From assembly GCA_016713305.1 (NCBI GenBank), contig JADJPK010000031.1:186001-250000 (forward strand): 64,000 bases of DNA, in the 5' to 3' direction. Below are positions 1 to 8,800 of this stretch, piece after piece. Source of the DNA: Betaproteobacteria bacterium. Lineage in GTDB: Bacteria; Pseudomonadota; Gammaproteobacteria; Burkholderiales; Ga0077523. Under the pieces are notes generated by a model, which was given only the letters and a program-made list of their open reading frames with translations, made no database searches and had not been told where the DNA came from. Position 1 is the first letter of the stretch. Each line of letters begins with the position of its first letter. A program made the translations under genes and the position numbers.

Positions 1-1
1 G

Positions 2-676
2 CGGGCGCGCACGCATACGCTCGAAGTCCGCGACAGCGGCCGCGGCATCGAGGCTATCCATCATCGCGCCGTGTTCGAGGAGTTCCGCCGCTTCGATGGT
101 GGCCGGGCGGGAGTCCAGGGCCTCGGACTGGGGCTCGCGACGGTCGACCGGCTCGCCCGCCTGATGAACGCCCGCGTGGCATTGCGATCGGCTCCCGGGA
201 AAGGCAGCGTGTTCGGCATCGTGTTCGCGCCGGAATCCGTGGCCGCGTCGCCGGACGTGACGGACACTCCCGTTCCTGCGGATGCAGCGGCGCCGGTGCG
301 GCGTTCGCGTCCCGGGGCCCGCGTGCTGGCGGTGGACGACGATCCGGCCGTGCTCGACGCCCTGGAATCGCTGCTTCGTGCAGAAGGATGGGACGCGCGA
401 TTGGCCAGGGGCGCAGCCGATGCGCGGGCCCAGCTTCAGGACGGCCGCTGGCGTCCGGAACTGGTCATCCTGGACCGGCGCCTGGGCGACGGGGACGGAT
501 TGGAACTCGCCCGGCAACTCGGGCGCGAGATCGAGCCTTCGCCGGTGTTCCTGATCGTCACGGGAGACACCGCGCCGGAAGCGCTGCAGGAGCTTCTCGC
601 CTCGGGCCTGGAGATCCTGCACAAACCCGTGGTGCCCGACCGCTGGAACGCGTCGCTGGCCAGGCTGGGATTCTGA
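2..676 (+). CDS. Hybrid sensor histidine kinase, C-terminal part (ATPase lobe + receiver), cut by window start
   Basis: The reading frame is already open at base 2, so the N-terminus lies outside the window. The first ~75 residues are the end of a HATPase_c domain: a G1-type box (DSGRGI, around base 32), an FEEF segment and a G2 box (GLGLGLATV, around base 125). After a short linker comes a CheY-like receiver from about base 320, with an acidic cluster (VDDD), a phospho-acceptor Asp in VILDRR, a Thr in IVTGDT and the conserved Lys in LHKPV. The protein would autophosphorylate and pass phosphate to a receiver, its own or a partner's. It converges with a minus-strand LuxR-type response regulator only 21 bases away, a common arrangement for such pairs, so that regulator is the likely partner (inference). 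The input signal cannot be read because the sensor part is missing. Confidence 0.93.
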   Translation, partial: RARTHTLEVRDSGRGIEAIHHRAVFEEFRRFDGGRAGVQGLGLGLATVDRLARLMNARVALRSAPGKGSVFGIVFAPESVAASPDVTDTPVPADAAAPVRRSRPGARVLAVDDDPAVLDALESLLRAEGWDARLARGAADARAQLQDGRWRPELVILDRRLGDGDGLELARQLGREIEPSPVFLIVTGDTAPEALQELLASGLEILHKPVVPDRWNASLARLGF

Positions 677-697
677 GCGCCGCGTCTGCGGCCGGAT

Positions 698-1312
698 TCA
701 GCGGATCTTCGCGAGCAGTGCCGCCCGTGACTGCACGCCGTGGGCGCGCAGGATGGCCGTGACGTGCATCTTCACCGTGGCTTCGGCGATGTTCAGCCGG
801 GCGGCGATCACCTTGTTGGGCAGGCCTTGCAGGAGCAGGTCGCGGATCTCGTGCTGACGTTGCGTCAGCAACCCCGCGGCCCCGTCGCCGGTTCCTGCCG
901 GATCCGCGCGAGGCCCTCCCTCCAGCGCCTCCGCCGGCACGTATCGCCCGCCTGCGAGAACCAGTTCGATCGCTTTCAGCGTGAGGCGTCCATCGGTGGC
1001 CTTCGGCAGGAATCCGGCCACGCCCAGATCGAGCGCGCGCCGCATCACCGCGGGATCGGTGTTTCCGGAGACGATCAGGATCGGCAGATCCGGCGCCACC
1101 TGCCTCACCGAGCACAGATCAGCGTCCGGGTGGAACCCCGGCATGGCGAGATCGAGCACCAGCAGATCCCATGGTCTCCCGTCGCCGAGAAGCGCTCGCA
1201 ACGCCGGGCCGTCAGCCGCCTCGACCACCGTGACGGAAGGATTCCAGCCGCGCAGCAGCTCGCGCATCCCGATCCGCACGAGGTCGTGGTCGTCGGCGAC
1301 GATGATAGCCAC
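698..1312 (-). CDS. LuxR/NarL-type response regulator
   Basis: About 204 residues. The N-terminal receiver begins AIIVADDHDLVR and has the phospho-acceptor Asp in LLVLDLAMPG, a Ser in ILIVSGNT and the Lys in GFLPKA. The C-terminal GerE helix-turn-helix begins LTQRQHEIRDLLLQG and includes NKVIAARL and ATVKMHV, the DNA-recognition region. Family knowledge: phosphorylation of the receiver controls DNA binding. The GTG at 1312 puts the first beta strand at residues 2-6, as usual for the family; in-frame GTGs at 1342 and 1354 would add 10 or 14 residues, and none has a convincing ribosome site, so the start is uncertain. It lies just downstream of the di-haem protein gene on the same strand and converges with the hybrid kinase, its probable partner. 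Confidence 0.92.
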   Translation of the reverse strand: MAIIVADDHDLVRIGMRELLRGWNPSVTVVEAADGPALRALLGDGRPWDLLVLDLAMPGFHPDADLCSVRQVAPDLPILIVSGNTDPAVMRRALDLGVAGFLPKATDGRLTLKAIELVLAGGRYVPAEALEGGPRADPAGTGDGAAGLLTQRQHEIRDLLLQGLPNKVIAARLNIAEATVKMHVTAILRAHGVQSRAALLAKIR

Positions 1313-1395
1313 GGTTCCCGACCCGACTCCGGCCGAAGCCACATCCTGGATCACGATCGCGAAGGGACCTCGCCGATGGGCGGCATGGGAAGGAT

Positions 1396-2913
1396 CTAGA
1401 GCGCACCAACGAACGCGGCGAGCGCATCGCGGTCTTCCTTGCTCAACCGGGCGAACCGGTCCCGCGAACGCTGCGCCTCGCCGCCGTGCCAGAGAATCGC
1501 TTCCGTGACGTTGCGGGCACGCCCGTCGTGCAGCAGGGCCGTGCTGCCGCTCACGGTCTTCGACAGGCCCAGGCCCCACAGGGGCGGCGTGCGCCAGTCC
1601 TGACCGCCCGCTTCGAAGTCGGGCCGCCCGTCCGCGAGATCCGGTCCCATGTCGTGCAGCAGCAGATCGGTGTACGGATGGATGACCTGGCGGGACGCCT
1701 CAGGAAGCCGCGGGAAATACTCCGCGGTGACGAGCGTCGGCACGTGGCACACCGAACATTCCAGGGCCTCGAACAACCCGGCGCCGCGCTGGACCGTGGC
1801 GTCGTTCCACTGCCGGCGTGCGGGCACGGCAAGCCCGGTGGCCCACATCTCCATGTCGTTCCAGGCGGCATCGGAGAGTTCAGGATCGTTGCCGGGCACT
1901 TCCCGCCGGCAGTGGTCCTGCACGTCGGGACAGTTCTGCTTCGGAAACAGGGCGGACGTCACCCCCATGTCGCCGATCGCGGCGGCGGCGATCTGTTGCC
2001 GGAGGGTCGGCTGATTGGCCTTCCAGCCGAAACGGCCCATGGCCACCCGCTGGTTGATGCCGTCCCACACGCGGTTGGGACGGCCGTTGTAGCCGAGCGT
2101 CCGCTGCCGGTCCGCGATCGCCAGGAGGGCATCTTCCGGCACCGCCTCGAGCAAGCCCAGCCCGATGAGCGGCGAAGCATTGCGCAGCGACGTCAGGATG
2201 TCGTCACCGAGCGCTCCAAAGGCCAGATTCGCGATGCGGATCCTGGGGCGGCGCAGCGGAACGGCAGTACCGTCGGCGAGCGCCACCGAGGTCTCGTCCC
2301 AGTCCAGGCGAACCGACGCTTCCGCGGGGATGGGTGCGTAGGCGGGCATGAGATCCAGCGTCTGTCCCTGCAGCGACCGGTTCTGCAACTGGTCGCCGTA
2401 GTGCGGATGCGGCTTCGGTCCGCCGTGGAAATCGGTGCCGGGAACGCTCAGCCGCACGAGCGTGGACAGGAGTTCCTCGTCCGGATCTTCCGGCGGCTCG
2501 CCCCGTCCACCGCGCGTATGGCAGCCGCTGCAGCGGTCGGCGATGAATGTCGGCCCCACCCCCCAGTCGCCCGTGCTGATGCTGAACACCACCCAGGGGC
2601 GGTTGAAACCGGCCTTGCCCCGCTGGAACGCGTCCAGCTGGCGTTCGGACAGGACGGGCGCCGGATCGAAATAGGCGCCCTTGTCGGCACGCCTGATCGT
2701 GAAGGTTCCGGCGGAGAGCTCGTCGAGGCTGTTGTCGGCGACACCGAGGACGCTGAATCCGCCCGCGGCGAGGGCCATCGCTGCCGCCCGGGCGATTCTC
2801 TTGAACGAGGGCTGCCCCACGCCAGTGGTCGCGACAGAGGTCCATCTGGCGAATGACGCGAAGGTGCGTGCCGCGGCGTGCTTGAGAGGTCTGGAACGCT
2901 TTGTCGAGTGCAT
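1396..2913 (-). CDS. Di-haem oxidoreductase of the DUF1111 (thiol oxidoreductase-like) family
   Basis: About 505 residues from an ATG at 2913. Two c-type haem sites are visible: CSGCH at about residues 128-132 and CSVCH at about 386-390. The protein has the overall layout of the DUF1111/putative di-haem peroxidase family, with segments such as TPPLWGLGL and LLHDGRARNVTEAILWHGGEA near the C-terminus that are typical of it. A basic then hydrophobic stretch (RIARAAAMALAAGGF, about residues 38-52) may be a late Sec signal or membrane anchor, so the product should sit in the periplasm. The true start may be different: an upstream TTG at 3033 and an internal ATG just before the hydrophobic stretch are also possible. 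The substrate is unknown. It is immediately upstream of the response regulator and may be cotranscribed with it. Confidence 0.88.
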   Translation of the reverse strand: MHSTKRSRPLKHAAARTFASFARWTSVATTGVGQPSFKRIARAAAMALAAGGFSVLGVADNSLDELSAGTFTIRRADKGAYFDPAPVLSERQLDAFQRGKAGFNRPWVVFSISTGDWGVGPTFIADRCSGCHTRGGRGEPPEDPDEELLSTLVRLSVPGTDFHGGPKPHPHYGDQLQNRSLQGQTLDLMPAYAPIPAEASVRLDWDETSVALADGTAVPLRRPRIRIANLAFGALGDDILTSLRNASPLIGLGLLEAVPEDALLAIADRQRTLGYNGRPNRVWDGINQRVAMGRFGWKANQPTLRQQIAAAAIGDMGVTSALFPKQNCPDVQDHCRREVPGNDPELSDAAWNDMEMWATGLAVPARRQWNDATVQRGAGLFEALECSVCHVPTLVTAEYFPRLPEASRQVIHPYTDLLLHDMGPDLADGRPDFEAGGQDWRTPPLWGLGLSKTVSGSTALLHDGRARNVTEAILWHGGEAQRSRDRFARLSKEDRDALAAFVGAL

Positions 2914-3127
2914 GCGAGTTCGCTGGCGCGGGTACGCGATCTTGGCGGTGCCGGACGATCCATGCCACGCCCGTACCCGCGTTTCGTTCGTCGTGCGCCT
3001 GACGTTCCGGACGTGCGGATACGCGAGGCGCAACCGGGCTGCACTTTACACCAGTGTCCCGGTCGCCCGGCTGCTCTCGCGCCAACTTGCCGCACCACGA
3101 TGCTCCGGAGTGCGGGCGAGCCACCGC

Positions 3128-5836
3128 TTACTTCCGCGTCAGTGCCGCGAGCAGGGTCTTGAGCATTCCTGTCTTGCCCTGGGCCTGGGGCTGGGCCGCC
3201 GCCGCCGGGCTCAGCTGCGCCAGCCGCTGCGTCAGGTCCTTCGCCCACGCCGTCTTCTTCCAGTCGTCTCCCGTCGTGACCGTCACCGGGTTCGGGGCCG
3301 TAGGCTCGGTCTGGGCGAGCGGTACGCTCCAGTTCACCTGCGGCGCGACTCCGCCGTTCGTCTCCGGTCCCGGCACCGGCAGCACCAGGTTCGTCGTCTC
3401 CACACTCGCCGTCGTGCTCCTCAGCATCACCGGCGCCGGCGGCTCGACCGCCACCACGGTGATCTGCGCATCGGTCCCGTCCACCCCCACCTGGCTCGCC
3501 GGACTCTGGCTGAGCTTCCCGTCGTTCAGGGTGAGCACCTGCAGGTCGATCGCCGCTCCCCCTTCCGCCGCTCCCGCCTTCACCTGGAAGTCGATCTCCA
3601 GCAGTTCGCTCAATCCACTTCCCAGAGCATTCAACCGCGCCAGGTCCAGCACGATCTCCCCCGCCACATGCTTCACCAGCCGGTACGGGAAGTCGGTGGC
3701 CAGTCTCACGCCCTTGTACTCCAGCCGGCTGGCGTCGTAGACGATCTTCGCCGTCAGGCTTTCGATTCCCTGGGCGTTGTCGAGGGTGAGCGGGATACTC
3801 ACCAGATCCCCGGCACTGGCGCTGCCGCTTCCCCCCAGTCCGACGTTCCTCGCCGGTCCGCCGAACGTGAGCGGACTGCTCCCCGCCGGCAGGGCCGGAA
3901 TCTCCGGCCGCGCCTGCCCTTGCACGAACTGCATGAACCGGTTCACGTCCAGGCTGGTCAGCTGGCCGTTGCCGTTCAGATCGCCGATCAGCACCGGGTC
4001 GACCATGGGGTACGCGGCATAGCCTGTGTCCAGCCCGGACACCACCCGCTGCAACCTCTGCACGTCGAGCATGCTGTAGCCGCGGTTGCCGCTGGTATCC
4101 ATGAAGTAGGCGGCAACGATGACGCTGCGGTCGGCCACAGAGTTGGCCACGCTTCCCTGGGCACCGCGGTCGATCTGGACGTTGGCCAAGCGTGCGACGC
4201 CGGTGCGCTGGTACGCCGCTGCCGCCGGAATGCCGGCGGTCAGCGTGAGCGGGCTGACGGTGCCGGCCCCCAGGGCGGTGGTGAAGACCGCTTCGATGCG
4301 GGTGCCGCCGGCAATGGCGCTGCGGGTCACGCTGCCGCTGGCACCGTTGGCGAGCTGGACGCCGTCGATGCTCAGCAGGCCAGTGTCGTGCAGCACGTCG
4401 AAGGCGATGCGGGTGACGCCGCCGGCGTTGGTGAGGGTGAGCGGCAGCACGGCGCTCTGGCCGGGACCGCGTACGAGGTCGGGCAGGCTCAGGACGGGTG
4501 CGGACGACGGGCCCACCGTAAACACTTGAGAGAAGTCGTCCCCCTCGATGCCATTCCCGTCGCCGTCGAGCGCCCTGCCCGAGAGATCGCGCAGGCCACC
4601 CGCGCCGGCGCGCACCGTCAACGTGTAGGGGTCCGGCGCGAGCGCCCCGCCCGTCTTCACGAAGCTCATTCCCTGTCCGTCTGCGTCCAGCACCAGCGAA
4701 CCGCGCACCGCACCGGTCGTGGTACCCGTGAGCGTGACGTCGGCCGGGCCGTAACGAAGATCAGCGTATTCGTAGAGATTGAGCACGGCCGGATCGATGG
4801 CGCGATCGAAACGGATCGACACGCCGCTCGGCGTGACCGTGGTGCCTTGTACGTGGAACGCGGCGGCACGCACGTCGATGGTCGCCCTACCTTCGTCGGT
4901 CAGATCGCCGTCGGTCAAGATGTAGGAGAAGCTGGTGCTGCCCGTAAATCCGGCCTCCGGCACAAATCCGAAGGTGCCGTTCGCGCCGACGAACGTGATC
5001 TGTCCGCGCAGCCCGGTGGTGTTCACGAAGGGAGGCCTCAAACGCAATGTGTCGGCGTCGGGATCCGAGTCGTTGGCCAGCAAGCCCTGGTCGGCCGACA
5101 CCTGGAGCAGTTGTCCCTCCTGCACCACATACGTGTCGTCGACCGCCACGGGGGACTGGTTCGGAATCTGAATCCGAACGGTGCCCTGCGCCGTTCCCCC
5201 TCGCTGGTCCGTCGCGGTGTAACGGAAGCTGGTCGTCCCCACGAAACCCGCCTCCGGCACGAAAACGAACGCACCGTTCGCGCTGATGGACGTGAGCGCA
5301 CCGCGAAGGCCCGTGGTATCGGCGACGGGCCACATACGGACCGTATCGCCATCGGGATCGGAATCGTTTGCGAGGACCCCGGGCGCCGTGATCTGCAGCG
5401 GCTGCCCGCGCACGGCGATGAACGTGTCGTCGACGGCGACCGGTGGCGAGTTTGGCAGGACGATCGTGACCCGGCCTTGGGCAGATCCACCGTGGCCGTC
5501 CGTTACTGTGTACACGAAGCTGGTTTCCCCTGAGAAGTCGAGCGCCGCCTCGAAGAGGAAGGAACCACCTGCCCCCCAGGACCAGAGCGTTCCGCGCAAA
5601 CCGGTGGCGTCGGCCGGGTGAAGGAACATTTGCAGCGTGTCGCCATCGGCATCGGTATCGTTGCCGAGCACACCGGGACCGGGGACCGAGAGCGACGTGC
5701 GATCGGTCATCACGTAGCGATCGTCCCTCGCCTCAGGAGGATCGTTCACCGGCAACACGTTCAGATTGACGCTGGCGGCGGTGGAGTAGGCCTGGCCGTC
5801 GTAGACGCGGAAGCTGAAGCTGTCGGCACCGTTGGC
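3128..5836 (-). CDS. Giant protein 1, C-terminal segment: cadherin-like domains, Ig, cohesin-dockerin-cohesin, conserved tail
   Basis: Four cadherin-like domains with VDDT(F/Y)xV motifs run from 5836 to about 4870. An Ig-like domain follows (SIRFDRAIDPAVLNLYEYAD, about 4830-4520), then a cohesin-like domain (about 4500-4150), a type I dockerin (about 4115-3923) with two calcium loops ending GYSMLDVQRLQRV and NGQLTSLDVNRF, and a second cohesin-like domain (about 3870-3450). A Pro/Thr-rich linker and the last 46 residues, beginning DDWKKTAWAKDLTQRL (3221-3268), close the protein. This whole module is matched by the C-terminus of the giant at 45754. A possible hairpin (CCGCAC/GTGCGG, 3090-3115) lies just past the stop and could help termination; it has no T tract. 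Confidence 0.87.
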   Translation of the reverse strand, partial: ANGADSFSFRVYDGQAYSTAASVNLNVLPVNDPPEARDDRYVMTDRTSLSVPGPGVLGNDTDADGDTLQMFLHPADATGLRGTLWSWGAGGSFLFEAALDFSGETSFVYTVTDGHGGSAQGRVTIVLPNSPPVAVDDTFIAVRGQPLQITAPGVLANDSDPDGDTVRMWPVADTTGLRGALTSISANGAFVFVPEAGFVGTTSFRYTATDQRGGTAQGTVRIQIPNQSPVAVDDTYVVQEGQLLQVSADQGLLANDSDPDADTLRLRPPFVNTTGLRGQITFVGANGTFGFVPEAGFTGSTSFSYILTDGDLTDEGRATIDVRAAAFHVQGTTVTPSGVSIRFDRAIDPAVLNLYEYADLRYGPADVTLTGTTTGAVRGSLVLDADGQGMSFVKTGGALAPDPYTLTVRAGAGGLRDLSGRALDGDGNGIEGDDFSQVFTVGPSSAPVLSLPDLVRGPGQSAVLPLTLTNAGGVTRIAFDVLHDTGLLSIDGVQLANGASGSVTRSAIAGGTRIEAVFTTALGAGTVSPLTLTAGIPAAAAYQRTGVARLANVQIDRGAQGSVANSVADRSVIVAAYFMDTSGNRGYSMLDVQRLQRVVSGLDTGYAAYPMVDPVLIGDLNGNGQLTSLDVNRFMQFVQGQARPEIPALPAGSSPLTFGGPARNVGLGGSGSASAGDLVSIPLTLDNAQGIESLTAKIVYDASRLEYKGVRLATDFPYRLVKHVAGEIVLDLARLNALGSGLSELLEIDFQVKAGAAEGGAAIDLQVLTLNDGKLSQSPASQVGVDGTDAQITVVAVEPPAPVMLRSTTASVETTNLVLPVPGPETNGGVAPQVNWSVPLAQTEPTAPNPVTVTTGDDWKKTAWAKDLTQRLAQLSPAAAAQPQAQGKTGMLKTLLAALTRK

Positions 5837-8800
5837 TGTCGGACGCCGGGGTGTAGGTGACACGATGGGTGACCGGGTCGAGGGCGCCCAGGCTTCCCTT
5901 GCCTGCGCCGGTCACGACTTCGAAGGCCAGCGCATCGCCGTCCGGATCGAAGCCGCCCAGGGTGATGACCGAGCTGCCATCCTCGTTCAGCGTGACGCTC
6001 TGGGCGAACGCAGTGGGCGCGCGGTTGGGCCGGATCACCTGCACGGCCAGCCCTTCGGAGAGGTGGCTGCCGTCTTCGTCGACGGCGGTGACGGTGATGA
6101 CGACGTTGCCGCCGACGCCGTAGACGACGGTGGCCGAGGTGGCGCTGGCAGGCAGCGTGGTGGTGCGTCCGTCACCCCAGTCGACGACCCACTGCAGCAG
6201 GGTGTCGGCACCCGGATCGGTGGCCCCGAACTCGATGGTGTAGGGGGTGTTGGTCCCGACCGATGCATCGCCGGTCAGGGTGATCACAGGGGCCACGTTG
6301 CGGACCTGCACCTCGAAGCTGGCTTCCGAGGTGCGCTGCCCGTCGCTGGCGCGAACGGTGAAGGTCTGCCGCAATGCTCCGTCGGCCGGCTGCCAGCGGA
6401 ATGCGCCGGTCTGGGCATCGATCGCCGCGCCGGCCACCGGATCGAGCAGAGAGAAGATGATGGCGTTGCCGTCCGGATCCTCGGCCGGCACGGTGAAGGC
6501 CAGCACGGCACCTTCATCGACCTCCTGCTCCGGGATCTCGCCGATGCGCGGCGCGTCGTTGCGCGGCGCAATGACGATGGACACGCTGCCGCTCTGGGAG
6601 CTCAGTGCATTGCCGACCGCGCCATCGGGATCGCCCCGGTCGGTGACACGGTAGGTGAAGCTGTCGGCACCGGTGTAATCCGCGGCAGGCGTGTAGCTCC
6701 ACACTCCCCCCGCCCCCGGGGTGACGCTGCCGTGCTCGGGCGCCTGCAGCAGTTCGAAGATCAGACGGTCGCGCGGCGTCTCCAGGTCGGTGCCCGGCAG
6801 CACGACGCTCACCGGCGTGTCTTCGGACGTGGTGACGGCCACGCTGCCGGCGGCCGGCGCATCGTTGACCGCCGTGATGGTGAACGTGATCACGCCTTCG
6901 TCCGTGCCCAGGCGTCCGTCGTCCGCGAGGAAGCGGAAGCTGTCGCTGCCGTTGTAGTCACCGTTCGGCGTGTAGGTGACCCGTCCGGTGACAGGATCGA
7001 ATCCGCTCAGGGTGCCGTGGGTCGGCGCAGTCAGCAGGCTGAAGGTCACCGGGTCGGCGTTCGCGTCCGCAGCCCCCAGGTTGAAGGTGACGCTGCCCTC
7101 CTCCACCGCCGTGTGACCCGCATCCGTGGCCACCGGCGCGATGTTGCTGCGCCGGTCGACGCGGAAGTCGTGCACGTAATCGTCCCCGGCCGTTCCGTCG
7201 GCGTTGCCGTCGAGCGCATTGCCCGCCGTGTCGAACACGCCGCGAGGGGCCGTGCCCGAAATGGTCAACCGATACAGGCCTTCGGGCAGGACGCCGTCGA
7301 CGAGTTGCAGCGCGAGATCGGTCTCGGGGAACGAATACAGCGGCCGCAGGGCGATGCGCGCGTCGTCTGGCGTGAAGAACGCTTCGTCCGCACCGGCCGA
7401 CAACAGCGAGTAGTTGGCGGGACTGCGGGCGGACACGCCGTCGAGCGATTCGCTGAACGCCACCCGCAACGTGGTGAACGCCTGGGCCGTCGTGCCCCCC
7501 TTGGAGGGCAATCCGGCAACGCCGCTCACCTGCGGCGGCGTCACGTCGCCGGAATCGCCCTGGAATTCATAGGCACCCACGTCGTAGTAGGTGACGTCCG
7601 GCTGCGGCGTCCAGACCAGCGCCTGGGCACCGCCGAGACTCGCCTCGCCGTCGTAGTCCGCAGCCAGCACGAAGGCCAGCCCGTTGCCGCCGGACACGCC
7701 GACCGTCGGCGTGAGGCCGGCGTTGCCCGCGCCGTAGTCGAAGCGGAAGGTGCCGTCCGCGAACAGGGTGACCGCGAAGCTCACGGCTCCGGTGGGCGTG
7801 ACGCCCTGGGTCTGACCCACCCAGCGGAAGCGGATCTGGTTCGCCACCGACCGGTCCACGAACACGTCGCCACCCGTGACGGCAGTGTTGAGGTCGTCCC
7901 ACAGCGGGGCAATGCGGACATTGCGGAGGAACACGGCGGTGTCGTTGCCGTCGGTCCCCGTACCGTCCGGACCGGCGAAGTGCAGATAGCCGTTGCTGTT
8001 CACGGACACCTGCGTGTACATCGTCCCGTACAGCCCGAACCCGAAGCCCAGCGCCTGTGTGCTGGAACTGTTGGTGCTGCGCAGGTTGAGCGCCGTCTCG
8101 CCAGCCCGCGCGGCCACGTCGCTCGCGCCTGCCTGGGCCGGCACATAGAGCGGCCAGCCCTCGCCCGTGTCCACCGTTCCGGGGTCGCGCTTGCGCAGCC
8201 GCCCCTCGATGTCGGTGGCGGGGGCCACGTACGCGTTGGCCCCGTCGATGGCGGGAGAGCCCCGGCGCAGGCCGAAGTTGTCGTCGGAGCCGTTGCCTTC
8301 GGCCGACCCCGTCTCGCCCAGCACGTTGTCCGCACCGTTGATGTCGAGGTAGTCCGGCGATGCGGCATCGGAGTGCGCATCCAGTCCCGTCGCCGTGCGC
8401 CAGGCGTCCAGCGTCGCGCGCTGCACGCTTCCCCAGACACCCACCAGCGCGTCGCCCGTCATCAAGTGGAACAGGTTGTAGTCGGACCGGAAGCCCGCCA
8501 CGGTGGCGGTGGTGGTATTGATGGCCGCACCCGCGCCGATCGAGAAGATGTTGTTCGCGATCAGCGTGTGGTCGGCATTGCCGCCGGCGAATCGGATGGC
8601 GTCGCCCACCGGCTGGTAGAACGTGTTGTTGACGATGCGCCCGGCGTCGTCGTACGGATAGTTCTCGACAATGCCGAAGTTCGTGTTCGAGTAGATCACG
8701 TTGTTCTCGATCACCGAGCTGAAGACGCCATCGATGCCGATCGGGTTCGAGTGGATGCGGTTACCGCGGATGATCGCGTTGTCGACCTCCACGCCGGCCT

